Shown here piece by piece: positions 1 to 9,216 of a DNA stretch of 64,000 nucleotides. Below the pieces are notes generated by a model. That model was not told the origin of the DNA. It worked only from the letters and a program-made list of their open reading frames with translations, and did no database searches. The position numbers and the translations under genes were made by a program. Position 1 is the first letter of the stretch, and the number at the start of each line of letters is the position of its first letter. Source of the DNA: Neptuniibacter victor (GTDB lineage: Bacteria; Pseudomonadota; Gammaproteobacteria; Pseudomonadales; Balneatricaceae); assembly GCA_027943745.1 (NCBI GenBank), contig AP025763.1, forward strand, positions 372,001 to 436,000. The letters are read 5' to 3'.

Positions 1-104
1 ACTGGATCTGCGATATCCTTGACGATATTAACAACGAAGATGTGATCGCTCGTGTTAAATCGCAAGTTAAAGATATCTGCGCGCGTTACCCTGTTTATAA
101 GTAA
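1..104 (+). CDS. glyA: Serine hydroxymethyltransferase, C-terminal end (partial)
   Basis: The window opens inside a gene read from base 3; the last 33 residues end in [10 protein letters not shown] before a TAA stop. That tail matches the conserved C-terminus of GlyA, the PLP enzyme that interconverts serine and glycine and charges tetrahydrofolate with one-carbon units. The glyA-nrdR order is common in gammaproteobacteria, which supports the call. Only the extreme C-terminus is visible, so the active site cannot be checked. Confidence 0.85.
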   Translation, partial: WICDILDDINNEDVIARVKSQVKDICARYPVYK

Positions 105-151
105 TACAGGGTTCTGGCTATAACTTATAGCCGGAAAAATGTACAATCGCG

Positions 152-177
152 GGGCTGTCATTGACAGCCCTTTTTAT
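152..177 (+). terminator. Rho-independent terminator after glyA
   Basis: GGGCTGTC and GACAGCCC pair as an 8-bp stem around a three-base loop and are followed by TTTTTATT. It sits about 50 bp after the glyA stop and separates glyA from nrdR. Confidence 0.85.
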
Positions 178-271
178 TCTCTTCATTTTTGAATTTGAGA
201 ATAGATTAACGCATATATTTTAGAGATCTCTTTACGAGAAGCCTCTTCGCTCTTTAACGCAGGAAAAGTTG

Positions 272-745
272 ATGCATTGTCCGTTTTGTAATGCCAATGA
301 AACCAAAGTTGTCGACTCTCGACTGGTGGCCGAAGGCCAGCAGGTACGTCGACGTCGTGCATGTGTTAATTGTAATGAGCGTTTTACCACCTATGAAGCA
401 GCTGAGCTTCTTATGCCACGCCTTATCAAGGCTGATGGTTCTCGCCAACCTTTCGATGACGACAAACTACGAGCCGGTATTCATCGTGCGCTTGAAAAAC
501 GCCCCGTCTCTATAGAAGAGGTTGAAGCATCGATTAGTCGAATTAAACACCGTCTTCGTGCTACAGGCGAGCGAGAATTACCGTCAAGGCAAGTGGGTGA
601 AGAAGTGATGTCAGAGCTAAGAAAACTGGATGAAGTTGCCTATGTTAGGTTTGCATCGGTTTATCGTAGCTTTCAAGATATCAATGAATTTAAAGAAGAG
701 ATTGAGCGCCTTTCAGAGCAACATAAAGTGGAAGGTGCCGAGTAA
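272..745 (+). CDS. nrdR: Transcriptional repressor NrdR
   Basis: NrdR is a nucleotide-sensing repressor of ribonucleotide reductase operons. The protein starts [17 protein letters not shown], with the N-terminal zinc ribbon (CPFC near the start and a second cysteine pair, CVNC, about residues 31-34), followed by the ATP-cone domain ([14 protein letters not shown] onward). At 157 residues it is close to the family length. I start it at ATG 272, preceded by AGGAAAAG, rather than the TTG one codon earlier. It abuts ribD with no gap, as in many gammaproteobacteria where nrdR heads the riboflavin cluster. Confidence 0.96.
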   Translation: MHCPFCNANETKVVDSRLVAEGQQVRRRRACVNCNERFTTYEAAELLMPRLIKADGSRQPFDDDKLRAGIHRALEKRPVSIEEVEASISRIKHRLRATGERELPSRQVGEEVMSELRKLDEVAYVRFASVYRSFQDINEFKEEIERLSEQHKVEGAE

Positions 746-1888
746 GTGTCAGCTCTGATTCAATGGGATATTGCCGATCACCAATACATGGCAAAAGCTA
801 TTCAGTTAGCGCGTAATGGATTGTATACCACACAGCCGAACCCTCGCGTTGGCTGTGTGCTGGTTAAAAATGGTCAAGTGGTTGGCGAAGGGTTCCACTA
901 TCGTGCCGGCGAAGGGCATGCGGAGGTCAATGCATTGGCAATGGCTGGAGAGAAGGCTAAAGGGGCTACCGCCTATGTGACACTGGAGCCTTGTAGTCAT
1001 TATGGTAGAACACCCCCTTGTGCTAGAGGCTTAATCGATGCGGGCGTTACCCGCGTTGTTTCGGCGATGGTAGATCCTAATCCTGAGGTAGCAGGGCGTG
1101 GTATTAAAATGCTCTCTGCTGCAGGAATTGATGCAAGTTTTGGGTTACTGGAAAAAGAAGCAAAAGCGTTAAACCCAGGCTTTATTAAGCGTATGGAACA
1201 AGGCTTGCCTTTCGTGCGTGTTAAACTGGCCTCTAGTTTAGATGGCCGGACCGCAATGGCATCGGGTGAATCCCAATGGATAACAGGTGCAGCAGCGCGT
1301 AGTGATGTGCAAAAGTTAAGGGCACAGAGTTCGGTGATCGTGACGGGTGTCGAATCGATTATTCATGATGACTCGTCGCTGACCGTTCGTGAAGATCAAT
1401 TAGGGTTAGCTGATGCTAAGCAGATTGTTGAACAGCAACCTCTAAGAGTTATCTTGGATTCCTCTTTACGAACACCAAAAACTGCGAATATATTTAAGCA
1501 GCCTGGACGGACAGTGGTCGCGACTTGTTCAAGTAATAATGAGCGTATTAAAGAACTTGAAGCGGTTGGAGCAGAGGTGGTTGTACTGCCGAGTGATAAC
1601 GGTCGGGTATCCTTGATCGCATTGCTGAAATGGCTCGCCGCTACCGAGCAGAGCAATGATGTGCTAATTGAGGCTGGGGCCACATTGGCGGGGGCATGTC
1701 TACAACAAGGTTTAGTTGATGAGCTTCAACTTTATATGGCGATGAAATTATTAGGCAGTGATGCCCGCCCTACATTTGCGCTACCTTTGACTAAAATGTC
1801 AGAGCAGATTGAATTAAAACAGATCGATAGCCGTATGCTAGGTAACGATCTTAAGCTGGTTTTACAGCCAGTTTGTGGAGAAGGCTAG
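746..1888 (+). CDS. ribD: Bifunctional pyrimidine deaminase/reductase of riboflavin synthesis
   Basis: RibD deaminates the GTP cyclohydrolase II product and then reduces its ribosyl chain, the second and third steps of riboflavin synthesis. The deaminase zinc motif is visible (GHAEVNAL about residues 57-64 and PCSHYGRTPPC about 82-92); a reductase domain begins near residue 150 (VRVKLASSLDGRTA). The GTG start directly follows the nrdR stop, so the two are translationally linked. Its 380 residues match the fused two-domain form. Confidence 0.96.
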   Translation: MSALIQWDIADHQYMAKAIQLARNGLYTTQPNPRVGCVLVKNGQVVGEGFHYRAGEGHAEVNALAMAGEKAKGATAYVTLEPCSHYGRTPPCARGLIDAGVTRVVSAMVDPNPEVAGRGIKMLSAAGIDASFGLLEKEAKALNPGFIKRMEQGLPFVRVKLASSLDGRTAMASGESQWITGAAARSDVQKLRAQSSVIVTGVESIIHDDSSLTVREDQLGLADAKQIVEQQPLRVILDSSLRTPKTANIFKQPGRTVVATCSSNNERIKELEAVGAEVVVLPSDNGRVSLIALLKWLAATEQSNDVLIEAGATLAGACLQQGLVDELQLYMAMKLLGSDARPTFALPLTKMSEQIELKQIDSRMLGNDLKLVLQPVCGEG

Positions 1889-2554
1889 ATGTTTACCGGA
1901 ATTATTGAAGCGGTAGGTTCGATTGCAGGAATCGAAGAGCGCAATGGTGATATGCGTCTTTATGTACGAACAGGCGCGCTAGATCTAGGTGATGTAAAAC
2001 TCGGTGATAGTATAGCGACTAATGGTGTGTGCTTAACCGCAGTGGAGCTTCCTGGTGATGGTTTTATTGCCGATGTATCACGAGAAACCTTGGCTCATAC
2101 TCGTTTCCATACCTTGTCCATGGGTGAAGCCGTAAATTTAGAAAAAGCACTGATGCCGACAAGTCGCTTAGGCGGGCATATCGTTACGGGGCATGTAGAT
2201 GGTCTTGGCGAGATTGTTTCTCGGCAAGAAGATGCCCGGTCTATACGGTTTAGTGTGAAAGCGCCTGCTAATATACAGCGGTATCTTGCAGCGAAAGGCT
2301 CAGTGACAGTTGATGGAATTAGCTTGACGCTAAATGCTATTGACGGAGAGTGCTTTGAGTTGAATATTGTGCCTCATACTGCACAAGAAACTATTATGAC
2401 TGATTATGCTCCTGGGCGTTTAGTTCACTTAGAGGTGGACATTATTGCGCGCTACCTTGAGCGATTAATTGGACATTCCGAAGATACTAATAATGAACAG
2501 AGTGGTCAGGGTCTAACAATGGATACACTGATTGCCTGCGGTTTTAACCGCTAA
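1889..2554 (+). CDS. ribE: Riboflavin synthase, alpha chain
   Basis: RibE dismutates two 6,7-dimethyl-8-ribityllumazine molecules to riboflavin and a pyrimidine. The start MFTGIIEAVGSI and the internal repeat (GVCLTAVEL in the first barrel, GISLTLNAI in the second) are typical of the duplicated lumazine-binding fold. The ATG follows the ribD stop without a gap. At 221 residues it has family length, and its 3' end lies just 16 bp before the likely ribBX start. Confidence 0.96.
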   Translation: MFTGIIEAVGSIAGIEERNGDMRLYVRTGALDLGDVKLGDSIATNGVCLTAVELPGDGFIADVSRETLAHTRFHTLSMGEAVNLEKALMPTSRLGGHIVTGHVDGLGEIVSRQEDARSIRFSVKAPANIQRYLAAKGSVTVDGISLTLNAIDGECFELNIVPHTAQETIMTDYAPGRLVHLEVDIIARYLERLIGHSEDTNNEQSGQGLTMDTLIACGFNR

Positions 2555-2570
2555 CGATGGTAAGAGTTTA

Positions 2571-3689
2571 ATGAAGCTAAATACACCCGAAGAATTATTG
2601 GAAGATATCCGTCAGGGTAAGATGGTTATCTTGATGGATGATGAAGATCGCGAGAATGAAGGTGATCTCGTGATTGCCGCTGAAATGGTGCGTGCTGATG
2701 ATATTAACTTCATGGCAACTCATGCACGTGGTCTGATTTGTTTGACGCTAACAAGAGAGCGTTGTGAACAGTTGAATTTGCCATTAATGGTGCAAAGTAA
2801 CGGTGCTCAATTCTCAACCAACTTTACAATGTCTATCGAAGCGGCTGAAGGTGTTACCACAGGTATATCAGCTGCCGATCGTGCGCATACAGTTAGAACA
2901 GCGGTTAAGGCTGATGCGAAAGCTGAAGATATTGTACAGCCAGGTCATATATTCCCATTGATGGCCCAGCCGGGTGGCGTACTTAGCCGTGCGGGTCATA
3001 CTGAAGCGGGTTGTGATTTAGCACGTATGGCCGGCTTTACGCCAGCAGCGGCCATCGTTGAAATTATGAATGAAGACGGCACTATGGCCCGCCGCCCAGA
3101 TCTTGAAGAGTTTGCTCAAAAGCACAACCTTAAGATTGGTACTATTGCGGATTTGATCCATTACCGTACTGCTAACGAGCACACGGTAATGCGAGCTGAT
3201 ACCGGCATAATGGCCACTGAATATGGTGAATTCAACTATATTACTTACCGTGACGAGATCCAAAATTGCACTCATATTGCAATGTCTTTAGGTGAAATTA
3301 AAGCGGATCAGCCTACCTTCGTGCGAGTGCATAATCGTAATGAAGTGTTGCGTGATGTAGTCGGTGCTGTGGCACCAGGTGAAGAGCCAAAATGGACGAT
3401 GCGTAAAGCATTGGCACGTGTTGCCAAAGAAGGTCACGGTGTTGTTCTGCTGCTAGACACTGGTGAGCGGATCGATATGAGTGACTCAGTTGATCTGATG
3501 CTTAACGGTCGTCAAAAATCAAAAGTTAATATGAGCGCCTCAGGTGCCTACCTGACGGTAGGGACGGGTTCTCAAATATTGCGTGATCTAGGGGTCGGTA
3601 AAATGAACCTATTAAGCTCACCAATGAAATTTAATGCAATTTCTGGTTTCGACTTAGAGATTGAAGAATATATCCCTTGTGAAGACTAA
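2571..3689 (+). CDS. ribBX: 3,4-dihydroxy-2-butanone-4-phosphate synthase with degenerate GTP cyclohydrolase II-like domain
   Basis: The N-terminal ~200 residues form a canonical DHBP synthase ([28 protein letters not shown]), which makes the four-carbon precursor of riboflavin from ribulose-5-phosphate. The remaining ~170 residues align with GTP cyclohydrolase II, but the zinc-binding cysteines and the catalytic EGRGIGL-type segment are absent: [15 protein letters not shown] stands where a functional enzyme has HSECLTGD. It is therefore best read as a RibBX-type protein with one active domain. I start at ATG 2571; an earlier TTG at 2532 would overlap ribE. Confidence 0.9.
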   Translation: MKLNTPEELLEDIRQGKMVILMDDEDRENEGDLVIAAEMVRADDINFMATHARGLICLTLTRERCEQLNLPLMVQSNGAQFSTNFTMSIEAAEGVTTGISAADRAHTVRTAVKADAKAEDIVQPGHIFPLMAQPGGVLSRAGHTEAGCDLARMAGFTPAAAIVEIMNEDGTMARRPDLEEFAQKHNLKIGTIADLIHYRTANEHTVMRADTGIMATEYGEFNYITYRDEIQNCTHIAMSLGEIKADQPTFVRVHNRNEVLRDVVGAVAPGEEPKWTMRKALARVAKEGHGVVLLLDTGERIDMSDSVDLMLNGRQKSKVNMSASGAYLTVGTGSQILRDLGVGKMNLLSSPMKFNAISGFDLEIEEYIPCED

Positions 3690-3708
3690 TTGGATCGGTA
3701 ATTGAATC

Positions 3709-4182
3709 ATGGCTGTGAAAACCATTGAAGGTGATTTTGTTAATGCTGACGGAAACTACGCTATTGTAGTGGGTCGCTTTAATGCATTTGTTGTTGAGAG
3801 CTTGCTTGAAGGTGCTGTAGATACGTTGAAACGCCACGGTGTTAACGAAGATAACATTCGTGTTATTCGTGTGCCGGGTGCATTTGAAATACCATTGGCA
3901 GTTAAACGAATTGCGGCGCAGAAAAAAGATGATGCGATCATCGCACTAGGCGCGGTTATTCGTGGTGGCACCCCTCACTTTGAGTTTGTCTCAGGTGAAA
4001 GCTCTAAAGGTGTTGCACAGGTATCGTTGGATTATGATCTACCCGTTGCAAATGGTATTTTGACAGTTAACAGTATCGAACAAGCTGTTGAGCGCTCGGG
4101 TACTAAAATGGGTAACAAAGGTGCTGAAGCTGCGCTATCTGCTCTTGAGATGGTTAGTTTGCTTAAGCAGCTTGAGGTTTAA
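3709..4182 (+). CDS. ribH: 6,7-dimethyl-8-ribityllumazine synthase
   Basis: RibH condenses the RibB product with the RibD-pathway pyrimidine to form lumazine, the substrate of RibE. The family features are clear: [32 protein letters not shown], and [16 protein letters not shown] with the catalytic histidine. It has 157 residues, the normal length, and lies between ribBX and nusB on the same strand with short gaps, so it is part of the rib operon. Confidence 0.97.
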   Translation: MAVKTIEGDFVNADGNYAIVVGRFNAFVVESLLEGAVDTLKRHGVNEDNIRVIRVPGAFEIPLAVKRIAAQKKDDAIIALGAVIRGGTPHFEFVSGESSKGVAQVSLDYDLPVANGILTVNSIEQAVERSGTKMGNKGAEAALSALEMVSLLKQLEV

Positions 4183-4188
4183 GCTTAA

Positions 4189-4674
4189 ATGAGTGACAAC
4201 GAAAACAAACCGGTTGCTAAAAAGAAGCCCTCTTTAACGGCTCAGCGTCGTAATGCTCGTAGCTTTGCACTACAGGCGTTGTACCAGTGGGAGCTAGCGG
4301 GGCAGCCGGTTAATGAGATTGAGGCTCAGTTTCGAGTAGATAATGATATGCGTGACACGGATATCAAGCTCTTTTCAGAACTGTTGCACGGCATTGCTGG
4401 ATCTAAAAGTGATTTAGATAAATCGTATAACGATTTTCTTGATCGCCAGTTAGAAGAGCTAGATCCTATCGAGTTGAGTGTTCTACGTATTGGGGCATTC
4501 GAACTTAGCCAGCGTATTGAAGTGCCTTATCGCGTAGCTATCAATGAAAGTGTTGAGCTTGCTAAAAAGTTTGGCGCGACGGATAGTCACCGTTATGTAA
4601 ACGGTATTTTGGATAAGCTCGCTCAGCGTGTTCGTATGGATGAAATACGAGAAAAGCGACAAGGTAAATCTTAA
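4189..4674 (+). CDS. nusB: Transcription antitermination factor NusB
   Basis: NusB binds boxA RNA with NusE (S10) and promotes rRNA operon antitermination. The signature ARSFALQALYQWELAG near residues 23-38 and the late INESVELAKKFG, YVNGILDKLA segments are diagnostic. It is 161 residues, slightly longer than E. coli NusB because of a lysine-rich N-terminal tail. It starts 6 bp after the ribH stop, the usual arrangement. Confidence 0.96.
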   Translation: MSDNENKPVAKKKPSLTAQRRNARSFALQALYQWELAGQPVNEIEAQFRVDNDMRDTDIKLFSELLHGIAGSKSDLDKSYNDFLDRQLEELDPIELSVLRIGAFELSQRIEVPYRVAINESVELAKKFGATDSHRYVNGILDKLAQRVRMDEIREKRQGKS

Positions 4675-4679
4675 GATCG

Positions 4680-5636
4680 ATGTCACTTGGCGAATTTGAA
4701 CTTATTCAGCGCTATTTTGCAGAAGCATCCTCGGATGCTTCTGTTGCGTTGGGTATCGGTGACGACTGTGCCGTATGTTCAATCCCCGAAGGTCAGCAAC
4801 TCGCTGTTTCAATCGACTCCCTTGTGCAGGGCACACATTTCCTTGAAGGAACTCCGGCAGACCTATTAGCCAGCCGGCTCTTTGGTTCAGCTTTAAGCGA
4901 TCTAGCGGCGATGGGGGCAACCCCTGCGTGGATAACACTGGCTTTGACACTTCCCAGTGCAGATGACGAGTGGCTGCAGTTATTTAGTACGCGTCTTTTT
5001 GAGCTGTGCCGCCAGTATGGGGTAGCTTTGATTGGTGGCGATACGACAAAAGGGCCTTTACAGTTATCTGCTCAGGTACATGGCTTTTTACCTAAAGGTA
5101 AGCGATTAACCCGCTCGGGCGCGAGAGAGGGCGATCTCATCTGTATCAGTGGCACGGTTGGTGATAGTCGAGGTGGGCTGGAAGGTTTGCTAAATGGCTT
5201 TGAGAATGATCGCCATGCGGATTATCTATTAGATAGGTTTTATGCCCCGAGCCCACGTATTGAATTGGGAGAGGCTTTATTGGATAAAGCGTCTGCCGGT
5301 ATTGATATATCGGATGGCGTCCTATCAGATCTTGCACATATTCTGAAAGCGAGTGGTCAGCTTGGTGCGCGATTGCAGTTGGAAGCCTTGCCAATTTCTA
5401 ACCAACTTATAGAAACGTTTGGAGAAGAGAGGAGCCGTCAGTGGGCGTTGACTGGTGGCGAAGATTTTGAGCTGTGCTTTACGCTTTCTCCGGAGTATTT
5501 ACCATTTCTGCCGCAGTTATCGATGCCTGTCAGTGTGGTGGGCAAAGTAACGTCTAGTGCAAAAGTTGAGCTTTTTTTGCGTGGAGAAGCCTGTGAAATT
5601 CAGGGCTCAGGTTACGATCATTTTCATCATAATTAA
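4680..5636 (+). CDS. thiL: Thiamine-monophosphate kinase
   Basis: ThiL phosphorylates thiamine monophosphate to the active cofactor thiamine diphosphate. The start MSLGEFELIQRYFA, the GIGDDCAV segment near residue 26, and GGDTTKGPLQ and TGGEDFEL further on match the PurM-like kinase fold with its acidic metal ligands. It has 318 residues and the ATG lies 5 bp after nusB, consistent with co-transcription. Confidence 0.96.
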   Translation: MSLGEFELIQRYFAEASSDASVALGIGDDCAVCSIPEGQQLAVSIDSLVQGTHFLEGTPADLLASRLFGSALSDLAAMGATPAWITLALTLPSADDEWLQLFSTRLFELCRQYGVALIGGDTTKGPLQLSAQVHGFLPKGKRLTRSGAREGDLICISGTVGDSRGGLEGLLNGFENDRHADYLLDRFYAPSPRIELGEALLDKASAGIDISDGVLSDLAHILKASGQLGARLQLEALPISNQLIETFGEERSRQWALTGGEDFELCFTLSPEYLPFLPQLSMPVSVVGKVTSSAKVELFLRGEACEIQGSGYDHFHHN

Positions 5637-5650
5637 GAGTTGATCTGTTT

Positions 5651-6133
5651 GTGAATAAAGTACCAGCGAGTGTGTGGAAAAACCCTATTCATTTCTTGGC
5701 ATTTGGTTTGGGGAGTGGCGCAGCGCCTTGGGCACCAGGGACGTTCGGCACAATAGCCGCGATTATTCCTTATTTCTGGTTCCAGCAGTTAAGCTTGCCT
5801 TGGTATCTGTTGATGCTGGTGGTTACAACCATCATTGGTATCTGGTTATGTGAAAGAACCTCTAAAGATATCGGCGTGCATGATCATGGTGGTATTGTTT
5901 GGGATGAGTTTGTTGGGCTTTGGATTACCATGACACTAGCGCCAGCAGGTTGGGAATGGCTCCTACTCGGCTTCGTGCTATTTCGTGTTTTTGATATTGT
6001 TAAGCCGTGGCCAATTAAGTGGGCGGACCAAAAAGTATCGGGTGGCTTTGGAATCATGCTAGACGATATTATTGCCGGGTTTTTTGCGGCGATTGTTCTT
6101 CAGGTAACTGCGTATTTTTGGTTCTTAGCTTGA
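5651..6133 (+). CDS. pgpA: Phosphatidylglycerophosphatase A
   Basis: PgpA dephosphorylates phosphatidylglycerophosphate at the inner membrane to give phosphatidylglycerol. The 160-residue protein has several hydrophobic segments and the family motifs FGLGSGAAPWAPGTFGT and GIVWDEFVGLW. The start is GTG, as no in-frame ATG precedes the conserved region. The gene ends tail-to-tail with dxs, the two coding regions overlapping by 9 bp. Confidence 0.94.
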   Translation: MNKVPASVWKNPIHFLAFGLGSGAAPWAPGTFGTIAAIIPYFWFQQLSLPWYLLMLVVTTIIGIWLCERTSKDIGVHDHGGIVWDEFVGLWITMTLAPAGWEWLLLGFVLFRVFDIVKPWPIKWADQKVSGGFGIMLDDIIAGFFAAIVLQVTAYFWFLA

Positions 6134-7900
6134 TGAAAGGTGCTTTTTAATAGCGCCCTCAATACCTACTTGATCTAACCCGCATTCAGCCAGTTGTTGA
6201 GAGCGGCTTGCATGGCTAATCCAATTGTCGGGTATGCCTAACACGAGCAGGTCGGTTTGTATCTTGTTTGTATGTAGGTATTCACTTACTGCTGAGCCAG
6301 CGCCACCTATTATGCTGTGATCTTCAATTGTAACTATCAACTGATGCGTCTGACTTATATCGTTGATGACTTGGTGATCTAGTGGTTTGGCAAAACGCAT
6401 ATCTACCAGTGTATATCCTCTCTTTTCTGCGACCGCTTGAGCGGTATCGAGCAGTGGTCCGAAGTTGAGAATAGCGACGTTAGTTCCGCTCTTGATTGCG
6501 TGGCTGCGGCCTATCTTCAATACTTCCATCTTTTCGGGGGCATGACTGCCGGCAGAGCCTCTGGGATAACGAACTGCTGCGAGACCGTCGAATAGATAGC
6601 CGGTATAGAGCATGTTTCTTAGTTCACTTGCCGATGAAGGGGTCATAATAACGGCATCAGGCAGGGCGCGTAGCATCGTGATATCTAACACTCCGCTATG
6701 TGTAGCACCATCCTCTCCCACTAGGCCTGCTCTATCGATAGCAAGCAAAAGATCGAGTTCTTGGATAGAAACATCATGGACCAGTTGATCATATGCTCGT
6801 TGCAAGAAAGTCGAGTAGATGGCGACAATCGGTTTTATTTGTTGGCAAGCCATTCCTGCAGCGAGTGTTAATGCGTGTTGCTCAGCAATAGCGACATCGA
6901 AATAGCGTTGTGGAAAAGATTGAGAAAACTCAACCAGGTCAGATCCTTCACTCATGGCCGGGGTGATGGCAGCCAAACGAGGATCTTGGCCAGCCATATC
7001 ACAGATCCAACGTCCGAAAATATTTGAATAGCTGACCTTTTTTACTTCAGGCTGATGAATTGGGTTTATCTTCGTAATAGCATGGTAGCCAACAGGATCG
7101 TTCTCTGCAGGCAGGAATCCTTTGCCTTTTTTGGTAATTAAGTGCAGAAACTGAGGGCCCGGTTTGCTGAGGACTTCGGATAGTTTAGGCAATAGTAACG
7201 AAAAGTCGTGCCCATCAATTGGGCCGCTATATTCAAAATCTAATGCCTCAAAGAGGGCAGCAGTTGTCTCGCCATCACTACGTTGTTTCAGGTTTTTGGC
7301 AAGATAAGTGGCTAAGCCACCTTCGTTATGAGAAATCGACATATCATTGTCATTTAAGATGACAAGCAGGTTCGCGTTGGTGTGCGCCGCATGATTGAGT
7401 GCTTCAAAAGCCATGCCGGCCGTCATTGCACCATCACCAATGACCGCAACCGTTTTATGCTTTTCTTCACGTAGTTTGTTGGCAATGGCCATACCTAGAG
7501 CAGCACTAATTGACGTGCTGGAATGTCCGACACCAAAATCGTCATAGATACTTTCACTGCGCTTAGGGAAGGGGGATGGGCCCTCTTTCTGCCGTATTTT
7601 TGGCATCAAATCTCGTCGCCCGGTTAGAATCTTGTGTGGATAACATTGATGACCTACATCCCAGACCAAATTATCCTCAGGGGTATTGAGTAAAAAGTGT
7701 AAGGCGATCGTGAGTTCGATAACACCCAATCCTGCGCCAAAGTGTCCTCCACTTTGACCAACGCTGTAGAGCAAAAATGCACGCAGCTCTTGTGCAAGTT
7801 GAGGTAGCTGCTCCTGAGCTAGTGCCCGTAATTGCTCTGGGGTCGACGCTTGATCTAACAGAGGTGTTGCAGGCCGCTCGGTTGGGATAGTGTGAAACAT
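6125..7900 (-). CDS. dxs: 1-deoxy-D-xylulose-5-phosphate synthase (short-loop form)
   Basis: Dxs is the thiamine-diphosphate enzyme that condenses pyruvate with glyceraldehyde-3-phosphate, the entry to MEP isoprenoid synthesis and also a source for thiamine and pyridoxal. Visible motifs are VGHSSTSISAALG, VIGDGAMTAGM with the TDP-binding GDG and a downstream NDND, IDGHD, and the DVAIAEQHA transketolase segment. I start at MFHTIPTERP (7900), giving 591 residues; the frame is open to 7996 but that extension lies inside ispA. The protein is about 30 residues short compared with E. coli, with the loss between NEGGLATYLAK and LFEALDFEY. It lies 10 bp downstream of ispA. Confidence 0.95.
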   Translation of the reverse strand: MFHTIPTERPATPLLDQASTPEQLRALAQEQLPQLAQELRAFLLYSVGQSGGHFGAGLGVIELTIALHFLLNTPEDNLVWDVGHQCYPHKILTGRRDLMPKIRQKEGPSPFPKRSESIYDDFGVGHSSTSISAALGMAIANKLREEKHKTVAVIGDGAMTAGMAFEALNHAAHTNANLLVILNDNDMSISHNEGGLATYLAKNLKQRSDGETTAALFEALDFEYSGPIDGHDFSLLLPKLSEVLSKPGPQFLHLITKKGKGFLPAENDPVGYHAITKINPIHQPEVKKVSYSNIFGRWICDMAGQDPRLAAITPAMSEGSDLVEFSQSFPQRYFDVAIAEQHALTLAAGMACQQIKPIVAIYSTFLQRAYDQLVHDVSIQELDLLLAIDRAGLVGEDGATHSGVLDITMLRALPDAVIMTPSSASELRNMLYTGYLFDGLAAVRYPRGSAGSHAPEKMEVLKIGRSHAIKSGTNVAILNFGPLLDTAQAVAEKRGYTLVDMRFAKPLDHQVINDISQTHQLIVTIEDHSIIGGAGSAVSEYLHTNKIQTDLLVLGIPDNWISHASRSQQLAECGLDQVGIEGAIKKHLSSS

Positions 7901-7910
7901 AACAGATCTT

Positions 7911-8792
7911 TTAGTGATCGCGCTGGACGATGAAGTCAGCCAAGGCGATAAGTTCGGATGCATCAGGACCAAATGAAGCCAATGCTGATACGGCATCGTG
8001 ATGGAGTTGATTCAGCTTTATTTTAGCACCTTCTAAGCCGAGAAGAGCGGGGTATGTTGGTTTGTTTAGGTCAACATCGGAGCCTTGTGGTTTGCCGATA
8101 ACGGTAGACTCGCCTTCAATATCCAAAATATCATCTTGTACTTGGAAGGCTAAGCCGATGGCTTTTGCGTACGCTAGCAGGCTTTCCTGTTGTGCGTCGG
8201 ATGCGGTATTACTGACTAAGGCTCCCATCATCACTGCGCAGCAGAGAAGGGCCCCGGTTTTGTGTTGATGCATCGCTTCAAGTTGATCAATGGTCAATGC
8301 TTTACCTACGTGGCGAAGGTCGAACGATTGACCAACAACCATACCTTGGTGTCCGGAGGCCTGGCACAGCTGTTTGATGAGTTCAACTTTAATGGTGTCT
8401 GCTAGTTGATCGTCATTTGAAATAAGTTCGAAGGCCAAGCATTGCAGGGCATCGCCGGCAAGAATCGCAGTAGCTTCATCGTATGCGATGTGGCAGGTTG
8501 GTTTACCCCGTCTAAGTTCGTCATCGTCCATGGCGGGTAGGTCGTCATGAACCAAAGAATAGCTATGTAGGCATTCGATTGCGGCTGCAGCACTATCTGC
8601 TTTTTCAGGCGTGCCACCCAGCATTGAGTTGACCATATATACCAATGTGGGTCTGACTCTTTTTCCGCCATTAAATAGGGAATATTGCATCGATGATTGT
8701 AAAACAGGGTCGATGCTGTCCTGATCAATACAGGCTTTAAGATAGCTATCGACTCGTTCGCGATGATTCTTGAGAAGGGTGCGAATCTCCAA
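7911..8792 (-). CDS. ispA: Farnesyl diphosphate synthase
   Basis: IspA elongates DMAPP to geranyl and farnesyl diphosphate. Both aspartate-rich motifs are present: LVHDDLPAMDDD (about residue 82-93) and QDDILDIEG (about 218-226), as is the GGKRVRPTL substrate-binding stretch. The likely start is TTG at 8792, two bases beyond the xseB stop and preceded by GAGG in the xseB tail; no ATG fits the conserved N-terminus. xseB-ispA-dxs is a classical operon. Confidence 0.95.
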   Translation of the reverse strand: MEIRTLLKNHRERVDSYLKACIDQDSIDPVLQSSMQYSLFNGGKRVRPTLVYMVNSMLGGTPEKADSAAAAIECLHSYSLVHDDLPAMDDDELRRGKPTCHIAYDEATAILAGDALQCLAFELISNDDQLADTIKVELIKQLCQASGHQGMVVGQSFDLRHVGKALTIDQLEAMHQHKTGALLCCAVMMGALVSNTASDAQQESLLAYAKAIGLAFQVQDDILDIEGESTVIGKPQGSDVDLNKPTYPALLGLEGAKIKLNQLHHDAVSALASFGPDASELIALADFIVQRDH

Positions 8793-8794
8793 GT

Positions 8795-9037
8795 TTAATC
8801 ATCCTCTTCAATCTGAAAGGGTTCAGTTTTTAACTCACCGTCAGATTCAACGAGTAGCTGCACTTTTTGTTCAGCCTGAGAGAGAATCGCTTGGCACTCT
8901 CGTGTAAGGCTTATTCCTTCCTCGAAGGCTTTTAATGACTCTTCAAGTGATAAATCACCTTGCTCCATCTGCGAAACGATAGATTCTAGTGCTTGGAGTG
9001 AATGCTCAAAATCGGGTGCTTTCTTTTTACGTGGCAT
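8795..9037 (-). CDS. xseB: Exodeoxyribonuclease VII small subunit
   Basis: XseB is the small helical subunit of exonuclease VII, a single-strand-specific nuclease. The 80-residue protein shows the family core [19 protein letters not shown] followed by [14 protein letters not shown], and an acidic tail. It heads the xseB-ispA-dxs operon on the minus strand. Confidence 0.95.
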   Translation of the reverse strand: MPRKKKAPDFEHSLQALESIVSQMEQGDLSLEESLKAFEEGISLTRECQAILSQAEQKVQLLVESDGELKTEPFQIEEDD

Positions 9038-9216
9038 GAGAATTAATTCATATTGAAAGCGCTAAACTTACCTAAGCGCGCAACTAGAATCAAATATACC
9101 TAAAGAATAAGTGTTAAACGCCTGTATGGTGGGTGAATATTGGTGCATTTTTGCTATTATAGGCAGTTCGTAAAGAAGGCTTGAACAGCGTTCGCAGCAT
9201 GAGTAAGGAGTACTGA

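Noticed and set aside
746-4182. FMN riboswitch controlling the rib genes
   Set aside because: No RFN-like conserved blocks are seen upstream of nrdR, ribD or ribBX, and the intergenic gaps are too short to hold one.
9141-9155. Sigma-54-like promoter TGGTGCATTTTTGCT before pomA
   Set aside because: The GG to GC spacing is 9 bp instead of the required 10, and pomAB in relatives is not known to be sigma-54 driven.
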